From positions 1 to 64,000 of the forward strand of contig JAXFOY010000023.1 in NCBI GenBank assembly GCA_034180045.1: a DNA stretch of 64,000 bases, written 5' to 3'. Numbering within the stretch: position 1 is the stretch's first letter; every line of letters starts with the position of its first letter. A program made the translations under genes and the position numbers. Below the pieces are notes generated by a model. That model worked only from the letters and a program-made list of their open reading frames with translations, had not been told where the DNA came from and did not search any database. Source of the DNA: Eubacterium_B sp034180045 (GTDB lineage Bacteria; Bacillota; Clostridia; Peptostreptococcales; Anaerovoracaceae). Shown piece after piece: positions 8,718 through 17,158 of this stretch.

Positions 8718-8741
8718 ATTCTTCCTTTCTGCCGTTAGACA

Positions 8742-8769
8742 AAAGGACGGGCAAAAGCCCGCCCTTTTA
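8742..8769 (-). terminator. Hairpin between oraE and the GlmL-like gene
   Basis: Minus-strand GGGCGGGC/GCCCGTCC stem with TTTT loop followed by TTTTG, inside the operon. Probably a partial terminator or a 3'-end stabiliser for the upstream mRNA. Confidence 0.6.
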
Positions 8770-8782
8770 ATGAATAGAAATC

Positions 8783-11035
8783 CTATTTAGCTAACTTTTC
8801 GTTGGCTTTTTCTCCCGGAGCAAGTTCGCCCCTCTTTCTCATTGCTTCTTCTGCAAGGAATGTAGCAACGTCGATACCATGTGAGTCTCTTCCGAAGCCT
8901 TCATCGATACCTGTTTTTCTCGCATCCTCAGGGATTACCTGTGTTCCGCCGGCACAGATGATAACGTTATCTCTTATGCCCTTTTCGATTGCCAGTTCGT
9001 TGATTCTCTTCATGTTTTTATAATGGATATTGTCATGTGAAATGATTGTTGAAGCAAGAATTGCTGTAGCATTAAGCTCAATAGCAGCATCAACAAGCTT
9101 TTCAACAGGAACTGAAGTTCCGAGGTAGTTAACCTTGATACCCCATTTTTCAATACCGCCGTGTTTAATGTTGATGATTTCTCTCAGTCCTACTGAGTGC
9201 TCATCTTCACCTACTGTTCCGCAAACTACTACCATTGGGTGTTCTTTGAACTCCTCGTATAGGATTGCGTCAGGTAAGTGATGTGGTTCAGGTGGAATCT
9301 CAAGACCTGTAGGGTCAACATCAAAGTTAACCTTACCCTTCATTTCGATTCTCGTACCTTCTGCTTCCTGCATTACTTCCTTACTTGTAACTTCAGGACT
9401 CTCAAGACCAAGCTTGCGGCCTATTTCCAGTGCTACTGCTTCTGCGGTTCTTGTGTTTGCAGGAATCATCATTGACATAAGTACAACGCCGTCTCCGCAC
9501 CATTCCATTTCAGGTTTGATTGCTTCTCCGTCGAGGTATTTTTCAACCTTTTCGAGTCTGCGATGTACTGTATCTTCTTCATCAAGCTCGTCGATGAAGA
9601 CAATTTTGCTTCTATCTTCGAATGTGCATCCGCCGATAAGTGCTGATGGGTTCTCAGGATCTCCGCCATACTGCTCAACATTGTTATATCCGTAGTGAGC
9701 GGTTACAGGAGCCATGTAGTCTTCTTCTCTTTCAAAGATAAATCCGTAGCCTACACCGCCCTCAATCTGTCTTGCAATACCGTCACCGTTTCTTGCAGGA
9801 TATTTAGCCGAGTCTACGAAGAAACCTTCCTGTACAGCCTGGAAGTATCCGCCTACTTCGATTATTTCTTCCATAAATAGAAGAGCTCTTTCCTTAATAT
9901 CTCTAGCCATTTCGCCTAGAGGGCCATCCATCTTAAGTTCAACTAATTCCATAAGGCCGTCCATACCGATAAGAGCCTGCTTTGCATTGTCGCAAGCTTC
10001 CATATTATAGATATGCCATGGAACGTTTCTTCCTTCGTCAGGAGTAATTGTTGACTGGATGTCAGCACGAGTAAGCTTTGAGATGAACATGTTAAGTACA
10101 TGTGTTACTGTAGCTTCTCTTACCGATGAGCAGATATACTTTGTATTCTGCTGAGCTCTCATCTTATATCTGTCGCAGATGTCTCTAAGAGCTACTGCAT
10201 AAGGTAGGTCAAGATACATACATGGAGCCGGTGTTGCTGTTGGCGGTACAGTTGAAAGTGAGATATTGCTTGGCTTGATACCAACCTTCTCTGAGAATAG
10301 AGAGTTGATTGAATGCTGTACGATAAGTTCAGGCATTACCTTCCAAGCTTCTCTTGCTGTTGCGTTAGCGTTGTGAGCACCGTCTATCTGAAGAATATCA
10401 GCCCAAGCCATAATCTTCTTTGATTCACACGCGTCTACGAATGATCTAACACAGTTGATATCTCTGTAAAGTACATTGTACTGCGGATCCTGGTGAGCAC
10501 CGTTGATGCCTTCTTCAGCGAACATTACCGCTACGTCCGGACCTGCTACACCTGATACGTATGAATGGTAGTTGATTGGACGACCTACTTCATCTTCTAT
10601 CAAATCCAGAGCTTTTCTCTGAGCCCTAACCTGTTTTCTTGTTACAGGAATACCGCCGATACCCTGTGGTGTACCTTCCATAAGACCGTCAATATGTGAC
10701 TGTCCCATGTGTCTGATTACCATGATATGGTCAGCGCCATGCCATGCAGCCATTCTCATTCTTCTGATATCGTCTTCAAATCTACCTGAAGCAATCTCTG
10801 TTGTGATAACAGGAAGCGGCTGTGGATCTATATCTCCGAAGAATTTAGCAGGTGGAAGTCCAACGCTGTTCTTAAGCGGCTTTGTACAATCCTTATATAC
10901 AAATGGTCCCATCTCCAGGTTAGGAACCGGTTCACGCCAGTGCCAACCTCTTCTTCTTGGCTCATACTTATCAAGATCTTTGATAATTTCTCTTACATCT
11001 AGCTTTTCATTATGCTTTAGAATCATATCCGACAT
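8783..11035 (-). CDS. oraE: D-ornithine 4,5-aminomutase, large subunit
   Basis: A 750-residue adenosylcobalamin- and PLP-dependent subunit that turns D-ornithine into (2R,4S)-2,4-diaminopentanoate. The C-terminal Rossmann domain has the base-off cobalamin motif DEHSVG (Asp611, axial His613). Lys624 (INIKHGG) lies 11 residues later, the same spacing as His618 and Lys629 of the Clostridium sticklandii enzyme, so it is the likely PLP lysine. The large N-terminal part is the TIM barrel that faces OraS. The gene follows oraS after 2 bases. Its B12 need links the operon to the riboswitch-controlled importer at 0.7-2.0 kb. Confidence 0.97.
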   Translation of the reverse strand: MSDMILKHNEKLDVREIIKDLDKYEPRRRGWHWREPVPNLEMGPFVYKDCTKPLKNSVGLPPAKFFGDIDPQPLPVITTEIASGRFEDDIRRMRMAAWHGADHIMVIRHMGQSHIDGLMEGTPQGIGGIPVTRKQVRAQRKALDLIEDEVGRPINYHSYVSGVAGPDVAVMFAEEGINGAHQDPQYNVLYRDINCVRSFVDACESKKIMAWADILQIDGAHNANATAREAWKVMPELIVQHSINSLFSEKVGIKPSNISLSTVPPTATPAPCMYLDLPYAVALRDICDRYKMRAQQNTKYICSSVREATVTHVLNMFISKLTRADIQSTITPDEGRNVPWHIYNMEACDNAKQALIGMDGLMELVELKMDGPLGEMARDIKERALLFMEEIIEVGGYFQAVQEGFFVDSAKYPARNGDGIARQIEGGVGYGFIFEREEDYMAPVTAHYGYNNVEQYGGDPENPSALIGGCTFEDRSKIVFIDELDEEDTVHRRLEKVEKYLDGEAIKPEMEWCGDGVVLMSMMIPANTRTAEAVALEIGRKLGLESPEVTSKEVMQEAEGTRIEMKGKVNFDVDPTGLEIPPEPHHLPDAILYEEFKEHPMVVVCGTVGEDEHSVGLREIINIKHGGIEKWGIKVNYLGTSVPVEKLVDAAIELNATAILASTIISHDNIHYKNMKRINELAIEKGIRDNVIICAGGTQVIPEDARKTGIDEGFGRDSHGIDVATFLAEEAMRKRGELAPGEKANEKLAK

Positions 11036-11037
11036 TT

Positions 11038-11403
11038 TTATTTGCCTCCCTTCTTAAAGAGAGCAACTGCATCTGACCAATACTCGCCATTTGCTAGTGC
11101 TGTTCCTGCTTCAGGGATTGAAATATTTTTTTCCTTTGAAATCTTATATACAACATGGCCTGCGCCGTGTCCCATAAGACCATTGTCCATGCATCCCTGA
11201 ACAATTTTCTGTGTTTCTAAGGATGAAATGCCCATTCTTAGAAGTACAGCTCTTTCAACGGAAGGAGTTGTATTTTTTCTGCCAAGTTCCAAGAGCGGGT
11301 TAACAACCTGCTCTGTCAGCTGCCAGAATCTTTCATAAAGCTCTTCGTCAGAAAGATTTGCTATATGCTTTCTTCTTTCTTGAAAATCGTCTTCTCTTAT
11401 CAT
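11038..11403 (-). CDS. oraS: D-ornithine 4,5-aminomutase, small subunit
   Basis: A 121-residue partner of OraE. It has the typical helical start (REDDFQERRKHIANLSDEEL) and the segment DNGLMGHGAGHVVYKI characteristic of OraS. It contributes to the PLP/substrate site of the heterotetrameric aminomutase. It lies 16 bases after ortB and 2 bases before oraE, which implies translational coupling with the large subunit. The ribosome binding site is AAGGAGAAAAAG. Confidence 0.95.
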   Translation of the reverse strand: MIREDDFQERRKHIANLSDEELYERFWQLTEQVVNPLLELGRKNTTPSVERAVLLRMGISSLETQKIVQGCMDNGLMGHGAGHVVYKISKEKNISIPEAGTALANGEYWSDAVALFKKGGK

Positions 11404-11419
11404 TCTTTTTCTCCTTAAA

Positions 11420-12826
11420 TTATAGACCCAGTGTTTTCTTTACAAATGAAATATCTGTCTTTGTTTCATCTGCTAGGAACTGTAGATCTTCTTCTGTAGG
11501 ATTTGTTACTCCGTGCTTCTTGCATGACTTTCTTATCAGTGACTGTCTGAAGTGGTTAATATCCGCATCCTGTAATCTCAAGAAGCTTGGATCCTTAGGA
11601 AGTACAAGGTTTACACCCGGCTTATCTTCCGCATCAGGATCGCCGAATTTGATTTCGATGCCGTTTTCTCTCGCGAACGCCATCTGTGGCTGGATATGCT
11701 TACCTGCGCCTGTGTATTCAGTTTCACTTACTACTATTACTGCATCTTCAGGAAGTTCCTGTGCAAGAGCAAAAGCAGCAGCTACAGCTGTATTTCCGGC
11801 AGGTCCTCTTTCGATACCTTCAAGCTGAGCAAGTGCTTCTGTAATGTACATTACTGCACCCTGCTTAACTGTAACGTATCTGTCCATATAACGAAGAGGT
11901 CTTGCCGCACTTCTTGGAACATCCGAGTGGTCAGGATCTGTTGCATAAGGCACACCGAATCCTGTATGACCTGTTGTGCATGATTTCTTGTTGAATGCAT
12001 CATCTGACGCCATTGATAGACCTGAAAGATCGATTGATGCTGATACAAGCTTTGTATCTACAGCGCCGGCTTTCATTAGACCACGAGCTGTTCCTGTCAT
12101 CATTCCGCCGCCTGCGTTTGTGCAAACAACTACTTCAGGGTCTTTGCCAATGCGTTCACGGCACTGTGTAGCGATTTCGTAACCAAGAGTTTCAACACCG
12201 GCAATACCGAACGGTGAATATAGTGAAGCGTTGAAGTATCCTGTATCTTCTAAAATTGAAAGGAATGAGTAGAATAGTTCAGGTCCAACTGTAAGCTGAA
12301 CTACTTCTGCGCCATAAGCTTCGCACTTTCTTGCTTTTTCTACGATTTCAGGCTGTCCAACTCCGTGTGAGTCGTAACATTCCTGAACTATAATGCACTT
12401 TAAGCCCTGCATTGCAGCCTGTGATGCAACTGCCGCACCGTAGTTACCTGATGTTGCAGCGATAACACCTTTATATCCAAGTTTTTTAGCATGAGCAACT
12501 GCGCAAGCAGCTCTTCTAGCCTTGAAGCTTCCTGAAGCGTTTGCAGCTTCATCCTTAGCGAAAATTCTGGCACCGTATCCCGGCTTGGCATATTTTCTTG
12601 AAAGAGCTGATAGATTGCGAAGTTCGATAAGAGGTGTATTACCTACTGCGAATTCACCCTGAATCTTAGCGATTTCATCCAGTGTGTATCCTGTTGACTT
12701 CATTAGCGCTTCATAATCGAATGCAACTGAACCTGATTCAAAATCATTATAGTCAAGTCCCAGAGCCTTTTTCATGATCTCATTTGATCTTCCCATCACG
12801 GAATCATAATCTTTTGCTAAAGCCAT
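11420..12826 (-). CDS. ortB: 2-amino-4-ketopentanoate thiolase, beta subunit
   Basis: A 468-residue fold-type II PLP enzyme of the threonine synthase/tryptophan synthase beta group. The PLP lysine lies in NASGSFKARRA (Lys102), and the glycine-rich phosphate loop is TNAGGGMMTG. With OrtA it cleaves 2-amino-4-oxopentanoate with CoA into acetyl-CoA and D-alanine, the energy-yielding end of the pathway. Its start codon overlaps the ortA stop by one base (TAATG), so the two subunits are translationally coupled. The ribosome binding site GGAGGTGAC lies inside the end of ortA. Confidence 0.96.
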   Translation of the reverse strand: MALAKDYDSVMGRSNEIMKKALGLDYNDFESGSVAFDYEALMKSTGYTLDEIAKIQGEFAVGNTPLIELRNLSALSRKYAKPGYGARIFAKDEAANASGSFKARRAACAVAHAKKLGYKGVIAATSGNYGAAVASQAAMQGLKCIIVQECYDSHGVGQPEIVEKARKCEAYGAEVVQLTVGPELFYSFLSILEDTGYFNASLYSPFGIAGVETLGYEIATQCRERIGKDPEVVVCTNAGGGMMTGTARGLMKAGAVDTKLVSASIDLSGLSMASDDAFNKKSCTTGHTGFGVPYATDPDHSDVPRSAARPLRYMDRYVTVKQGAVMYITEALAQLEGIERGPAGNTAVAAAFALAQELPEDAVIVVSETEYTGAGKHIQPQMAFARENGIEIKFGDPDAEDKPGVNLVLPKDPSFLRLQDADINHFRQSLIRKSCKKHGVTNPTEEDLQFLADETKTDISFVKKTLGL

Positions 12827-13122
12827 TATTTGTCACCTCCCATGATTTCTCTAAGCTGTCTATCGATTTCGATAATTTCCGGAACGAATTTTCCGTAGCT
12901 ATGTGTATAGTAAGGACCTTCTTCGATAAGTTCACCCTCTACAATACGGCCAACCGCTGTTTCAACCTGAACTATATCTCCAATTTCTGCGTCATTGAGC
13001 AAAGTTCCCTTTGTCCACATTTCTAAATCACATTTCTGGGTATCCGCAGGAATTTTTCCTGTTCTCTCTGCTGCCTTTAGGACAATAGAATGAATTCTTA
13101 CCCATTCGCCTTTTTTTGCCAT
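12826..13122 (-). CDS. ortA: 2-amino-4-ketopentanoate thiolase, alpha subunit
   Basis: A 98-residue small subunit with the family sequence GEWVRIHSIVLKAAERTGKIP and ETAVGRIVEGELIEEGPYY. It has a compact beta fold and is required with OrtB for thiolytic cleavage of 2-amino-4-oxopentanoate. It is the second gene of the operon, 71 bases behind ord, from which it is separated by a GC-rich hairpin, and it is coupled to ortB by a one-base overlap. AAAGGAGTAGC precedes the ATG. Confidence 0.94.
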   Translation of the reverse strand: MAKKGEWVRIHSIVLKAAERTGKIPADTQKCDLEMWTKGTLLNDAEIGDIVQVETAVGRIVEGELIEEGPYYTHSYGKFVPEIIEIDRQLREIMGGDK

Positions 13123-13146
13123 TTTGCTACTCCTTTATTGATTAGA

Positions 13147-13166
13147 CGCGGAAATATTTATCCGCG
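13147..13166 (-). other. Hairpin between ord and ortA
   Basis: CGCGGA/TCCGCG stem with an 8-base AT loop and no T-run. It is more likely an mRNA processing or stability element than a terminator. Confidence 0.5.
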
Positions 13167-13193
13167 CCTATAATAAAACAACATTGTAATTGA

Positions 13194-14252
13194 CTATTTT
13201 ACGATTTTCTTGTCAGGGTTGATTCTTTCTCTAACATCTCCCATGATTGCACGTGGAACCGGAAGAGTAATCATTGTGTGTAGACCTGCGTCTGCATTGA
13301 TAACCTGAGGAATCATGTTTACGCACATAGCGATTGTTCCCAGACCGCCTTCAACTTCAGGGCTGTTTACCATGTTTACATTTGGTGTACCCTTGATAAT
13401 TACATAGTCACCTGTCTGTACTCCAACCTGTTCAGGCTCAATCTGCTGTGGATGCTCCATGCGAACTTCCATACCGTTTGAAAGTGTAGCATCTGCTGTC
13501 ATAGCAACACCTGCGCAAGATCCCTTAGCTGCAAATCCGTAAGGTGATTTTCTGTCAACATCTGTTGTGATAGGTTCCATGTCCTGAGCAAACTTGTCAA
13601 CACCTAGACCAAGACCTTCAGCAATCATTCCAACTGATTCAGCGAATCCAACGTGTCCTGACATTGTGCCGTTAGCTTTTCTTGTCTCGAATTCTTCTAC
13701 GCTGATACCGATTCCCTGTTCTTCCATTACTGTCTTTCCGAAAGGTGATAGGGAGTTAACTCTCTTTGATAGGATGTGTTCTACATCTGTCATGCAGCCT
13801 GTCATAACAAGAACCAAAAGATCCATGATATGTCCAGGGTTGATGCCTGTTCCTAGAACTGAAACACCGTTAGCCTTAGCGATTTCGTCAAGCTGCTTAG
13901 CAAGTTCAGGCTCCTGAGCTGCCGGATATGCCATTTCTTCAGCAGATGTAATAACATTAATCTTCTGCTCCAAGATGAATTTCATCTTGTCGAAAGCAGT
14001 CTTTGTGAATGAGTCTGTGCAAAGAAGAACGATATCAGCTGCACCCGGTTTGATTAAGTCCTTAGGGTCTGAAATCAAAACATCGGCTCTGTCGCCTCTC
14101 TCTGTCTTGATGTAGTCAAACATTGACTTACCAATCTTAGCGCCTCTTCCTGCTACGCCGACGATATCAAAGCCCTTCTTTGATAGAATCATGTCAGCCA
14201 TTCCGCCGCCCATTGCGCCGAGACCCCAGATAATTACTTTTACATTTTCCAT
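13194..14252 (-). CDS. ord: 2,4-diaminopentanoate dehydrogenase
   Basis: A 352-residue NAD(P)-dependent amino acid dehydrogenase that oxidatively deaminates 2,4-diaminopentanoate to 2-amino-4-oxopentanoate. The Rossmann motif GLGAMGGG follows the first beta strand (VKVIIW); GTGINPGHIMDLLVLVMTG and RMEHPQQIEPEQVGVQTGDY are typical of the family. The longest frame begins at a GTG (14264) that is part of the GGAGTG ribosome binding site, so the ATG at 14252 is the start. It is the first gene of the ornithine operon, about 90 bases behind a sigma-54 promoter. Confidence 0.95.
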   Translation of the reverse strand: MENVKVIIWGLGAMGGGMADMILSKKGFDIVGVAGRGAKIGKSMFDYIKTERGDRADVLISDPKDLIKPGAADIVLLCTDSFTKTAFDKMKFILEQKINVITSAEEMAYPAAQEPELAKQLDEIAKANGVSVLGTGINPGHIMDLLVLVMTGCMTDVEHILSKRVNSLSPFGKTVMEEQGIGISVEEFETRKANGTMSGHVGFAESVGMIAEGLGLGVDKFAQDMEPITTDVDRKSPYGFAAKGSCAGVAMTADATLSNGMEVRMEHPQQIEPEQVGVQTGDYVIIKGTPNVNMVNSPEVEGGLGTIAMCVNMIPQVINADAGLHTMITLPVPRAIMGDVRERINPDKKIVK

Positions 14253-14343
14253 AATAACTTTCACTCCTTTTCTTTCTATAAAACTTCACCAAATTAATTT
14301 GGCATTCAGGAATTTGCGATTTTTCGCATACCCCATTAATAAC

Positions 14344-14360
14344 TGCAATAGTCGTGCCAA
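14344..14360 (-). promoter_or_regulatory. Sigma-54 (-24/-12) promoter of the ornithine operon
   Basis: On the minus strand the sequence TTGGCACGACTATTGCA fits the RpoN consensus TGGCAC-N5-TTGCW at every conserved position. It lies 92 bases upstream of the ord start, and the divergent-from-nothing layout makes ord its first gene. The next gene upstream encodes a sigma-54 activator. Confidence 0.92.
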
Positions 14361-14520
14361 CAAATTTTATGTATACAGGATTCTTATTTTGTATATTAAT
14401 TTATATTATACCTACATATCGCTCATATCGCTTATTTTTATGCATAAAATTAAATACTTTTTCATATTAACAGTTTTCATACATTTTGACACATTTTTAA
14501 TGCAATATTTTGGGCATTTT

Positions 14521-14542
14521 AAGTGCAAATATATTTGCACTT
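14521..14542. promoter_or_regulatory. 22-bp perfect palindrome, probable activator site (downstream copy)
   Basis: AAGTGCAAATA and its exact reverse complement, no spacer, overlapping the stop codon of the activator gene and about 160 bases upstream of the sigma-54 promoter, the usual distance for an enhancer site. The core GTGCAAATAT-TTGCAC recurs upstream of the activator gene. Confidence 0.75.
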
Positions 14543-15932
14543 ATTCTTTCAGCCCATATTTTTTCATCTTATGCTGCAAAGTTTGACGCTTTATCATCAA
14601 AGCATCTGCGGTTTTCGATATATTTCCGCCTTTATCAAGCAAGGTTTCTCTGATTATTTCTTTTTCCAGGCTGTCCATATACTCTGTTAGAGGACCGCGC
14701 CTTTGCCATCTTGCGATGTCATCACCTATGACTTCCGCACGCATTGGCATTTGCAACAGCTTACCGGTCAACTCGCTTTCTTCATCTGCCATAGAAACCG
14801 CCTGTACTATTATGTTTTCCAGCTCTCTGACATTTCCGGGGTAGTCGTAGCTGTTCAGCTTTTCTATTGCTTTTTTTTCTATATTTGTCAAATTCTTTTC
14901 GAATTGCTTATTATATCTCTTTAGGAAAAGTTCTACCAACAAAGGTATATCGCTCATTCTTTCGCGAAGAGGCGGAATGCTTATCCCTACAACATTTAAT
15001 CTGTAATAAAGATCTCGCCTTAACTTTCCTTCTTCGATGAGTTTCTGCGGCGATTCGTTCACTGTAGCAATAATCCTTGTGTCTATCGGAATATCTCTGG
15101 TTCCGCCGACACGCCTTATGTATCTTTCCTGCAAGACACGAAGAAGCTTTCCCTGTAATTCGAAAGGCATTGAGTTTATCTCATCAAGAAGCAACGTGCC
15201 GCCACTCGCTTGTTCAAATAAACCCGCTCTGTCCGTAGCTCCCGTAAAACCGCCCTTTGTCGTGCCGAAAAGAATACCTTCAAGCAATGATTCGGGAAGC
15301 GCAGCACAGTTTTGCGCCAAAAATGGCTTATTTTTGCGTTTGCTCGCGTAATGAATGCTCTGGGCGAACAGCTCCTTACCGGTTCCTGTTTCACCGTATA
15401 TAAAAACCGTCGCATCATTTTGGGCCGCTTTTTTTGCACGCTCTATTACCTCTATAAATTTAGGTGACTCTCCTGCCAAGTCATCAAAGCTGTACTTTTT
15501 TATGCTTGGAACCGCAGGTTTGTTTACCATATCTTTTTCCTGGAGTTCCAAAATAGTATTGCTCAGTGATTGAAGAGTAGTGATATCCTTTGCAACCTCT
15601 ATAGCTGCAACCGTCTTATTCCCCAGCTTAACAGGAATTGTGCTGTTTACCGTGGTTACATTTCTACCATATAAATTCTTATATGACTGCCTCTTGTTCT
15701 TTGTGGAAAGACCTTTTTTCAACGCCTGAAACATTGTGCTGTCAGCCTGCTTTACCCCCGGAAAAGCCTTGTGATACTCCTTTCCGATAACATCGTCTAC
15801 ATTTATTTGCTCAATGCTTGCCATCGCTCTGTTGTAGAAAATTCCGACACCGCTCTCGTTTACTATATATACGCCTTCGTCCATAATGTCGAGGAGACGC
15901 TCCAAAATTAGCTTGTAGTCCTTGTTCTCCAT
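14541..15932 (-). CDS. Sigma-54-dependent activator of ornithine fermentation
   Basis: A 463-residue enhancer-binding protein. N-terminal PAS sensor (about residues 6-120), AAA+ domain (about 150-375) with Walker A GETGTGKE, Walker B LLLDEINS and a GAFTGA loop that reads GGFTGA, then a Fis-type helix-turn-helix (NISKTADALMIKRQTLQHKM, end of protein). It should drive RNA polymerase-sigma-54 at the promoter 180 bases downstream of its stop codon. PAS ligand is unknown; ornithine or a related amino acid is plausible by analogy with RocR-like activators. Palindromes at both ends of the gene suggest it binds there, possibly also controlling itself. GGAGAATTTAG precedes the ATG. Confidence 0.9.
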   Translation of the reverse strand: MENKDYKLILERLLDIMDEGVYIVNESGVGIFYNRAMASIEQINVDDVIGKEYHKAFPGVKQADSTMFQALKKGLSTKNKRQSYKNLYGRNVTTVNSTIPVKLGNKTVAAIEVAKDITTLQSLSNTILELQEKDMVNKPAVPSIKKYSFDDLAGESPKFIEVIERAKKAAQNDATVFIYGETGTGKELFAQSIHYASKRKNKPFLAQNCAALPESLLEGILFGTTKGGFTGATDRAGLFEQASGGTLLLDEINSMPFELQGKLLRVLQERYIRRVGGTRDIPIDTRIIATVNESPQKLIEEGKLRRDLYYRLNVVGISIPPLRERMSDIPLLVELFLKRYNKQFEKNLTNIEKKAIEKLNSYDYPGNVRELENIIVQAVSMADEESELTGKLLQMPMRAEVIGDDIARWQRRGPLTEYMDSLEKEIIRETLLDKGGNISKTADALMIKRQTLQHKMKKYGLKE

Positions 15933-15970
15933 CTAAATTCTCCTTTGTAAGCTATATAATACCACAAAAA

Positions 15971-16003
15971 AATAGCAAGTGCAAATATTTTTGCACCGCT
16001 ATT
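15971..16003. promoter_or_regulatory. Probable activator site (upstream copy of the palindrome)
   Basis: GTGCAAATATTTTTGCAC (15979-15996) repeats the core of the palindrome at 14521, here inside a longer inverted repeat AATAGC...GCTATT. It lies about 45 bases upstream of the activator ATG, a position suited to autoregulation. It is also a possible hairpin, but no gene reads into it. Confidence 0.65.
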
Positions 16004-16135
16004 TAAGTCCTTTAGCTACAGCTGATTGTGCTATCACTGATGTCCGCACCGCTTATGATTATTGTGTTAAATGGTTTCGCCTGCTTGCATGCGGTGAAAA
16101 CTCGTTTTCTTTATTCCGATTTTATAAATTCTCGC

Positions 16136-16179
16136 TTGATTTTTTCAGGCAAATATCGTATATTGTTAATTGACGATAT
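16136..16179 (+). promoter_or_regulatory. Promoter and operator of the ArsR-type gene
   Basis: TTGATT (16136-16141), 17 bases, TATATT (16159-16164). An inverted repeat ATATCGT (16153-16159) / ACGATAT (16173-16179) straddles the -10 box, as expected for an autorepressed ArsR-family gene. Confidence 0.6.
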
Positions 16180-16195
16180 GACTTATGCAAGGTTA

Positions 16196-16233
16196 TCAGA
16201 ACACGCTGAGGTTGGCGTGTTTCTGAGCTTTTT
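16196..16233 (+). terminator. Leader hairpin before the ArsR-type gene
   Basis: TCAGA-ACACGC pairs with GCGTGT-T-TCTGA, followed by CTTTTT. It lies inside the predicted 5' leader, so it may attenuate the regulator gene; no peptide or known riboswitch is apparent with it. Confidence 0.5.
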
Positions 16234-16268
16234 GCAGACTTGAATATTTTAAGAAATGGAGAAATCGA

Positions 16269-16589
16269 ATGAGAATTAGACGCGAAAACGACATGGCCGA
16301 TGCCGACATAGAATTTATTGCCAATATCTCGGATGCCTTCGCACACCCTGTGAGGCTTCAGCTTTTTAGATATATAATGCAGGTTAATAAGGAGTTCAAG
16401 AGCATATGTAACAAAGATCTTGTTGCCGAATTCGGGTACGCTCAGGCGACGATTTCTCAGCACATGAAGAAGCTCATTGATGCAGGCCTTGTAGAGACAA
16501 AGAAAGTTGATAAGTTCAAATATTACTATGCAAGCCTCGGCGTACTTATGAAATACACTAAGCTGACAAAGGAATTTTCTGTTGTTTAA
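16269..16589 (+). CDS. ArsR-family winged-helix regulator
   Basis: A 106-residue DNA-binding protein with the ArsR layout: NISDAFAHPVRLQLFRYIM, recognition helix region YAQATISQHMKKLIDAGLVE, and the wing KVDKFKYYYAS. No cysteine-rich metal site is evident (one Cys, CNKDL), so it may not sense a thiophilic metal. The ATG follows GGAG at 7 bases. It has its own promoter with an overlapping inverted repeat and a terminator, and no partner gene in the same direction, so its targets are unknown; autorepression is likely. Confidence 0.8.
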   Translation: MRIRRENDMADADIEFIANISDAFAHPVRLQLFRYIMQVNKEFKSICNKDLVAEFGYAQATISQHMKKLIDAGLVETKKVDKFKYYYASLGVLMKYTKLTKEFSVV

Positions 16590-16628
16590 GCATCGTTTGC
16601 GAATAAAGCTTGGGCTGTAAGAAATGAA

Positions 16629-16686
16629 ACAGCCGGTGTTTAGCTCCCTATGGATTGGGAATGCTAATCTCCGGCTGTCTTTTATT
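16629..16686. terminator. Bidirectional terminator between arsR-type gene and rlmH
   Basis: ACAGCCGG (16629-16636) pairs with CCGGCTGT (16671-16678), with inner TTAGC/GCTAA pairing, followed by CTTTTATTT on the plus strand. GGCTGT at 16614-16619 could compete for the same arm. The 3' end overlaps the rlmH stop. Confidence 0.65.
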
Positions 16687-17158
16687 TGTGGTATTTTTCG
16701 CCACGTGCAATTTTGAAGCTGCGGTAGATTTGTTCGAGGAGAATAGTTCTCATCATCTGATGCGGAAAGGTCATGTCTGAGAATGAAAGCTTCATATTTG
16801 CGCGGGTGCTTACGGCTTTATCAAGCCCTAAGCTTCCGCCTATTACAAAGGCGATGTCGCTCTTTCCCTCCAGAGATAGAGCTTCTATTTTTTCGGCGAG
16901 CTGCTCAGATGTCATTTTCTTTCCATTTATCTCGAGAGTTATAACATACATGTTCGGACTTATTTTCGAAAGAATCTCCTCGCCTTCGTGCACCCTGACT
17001 ATGCGCTCTGCCGCCTCTCCATCTCCGCTCTGCTTACTTTCTTTTAACTCTATTATCCGCGGGTTACAGTAGCCCTTCAGCCTCTTCATGTACTCCGCCA
17101 CAGCATCGCGCCAGTAAGCTTCCTTGAGTTTTCCAACGCATATAACATATATATTCAT
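16682..17158 (-). CDS. rlmH: 23S rRNA (pseudouridine1915-N3)-methyltransferase
   Basis: A 158-residue SPOUT-class methyltransferase. The start MNIYVICVGKLKEAYWRDAV, the SAM-knot segment FVIGGSLGLD and the C-terminal FPHQMMRTILLEQIYRSFKI with closing GEKYHK are diagnostic. It methylates pseudouridine 1915 in helix 69 of 23S rRNA on assembled ribosomes. Its start overlaps the end of walJ by 4 bases (ATGA), the common Firmicute pairing near oriC. Confidence 0.95.
   Translation of the reverse strand: MNIYVICVGKLKEAYWRDAVAEYMKRLKGYCNPRIIELKESKQSGDGEAAERIVRVHEGEEILSKISPNMYVITLEINGKKMTSEQLAEKIEALSLEGKSDIAFVIGGSLGLDKAVSTRANMKLSFSDMTFPHQMMRTILLEQIYRSFKIARGEKYHK

Noticed and set aside
11358..11828. 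156-codon plus-strand frame within ortB/oraS
   Set aside because: Antisense shadow of two well-supported ornithine genes, with no recognisable domain.
16122..16463. 113-codon minus-strand frame over the ArsR gene
   Set aside because: Its content mirrors the antisense of the ArsR-type gene and its promoter; no ribosome binding site or family likeness.
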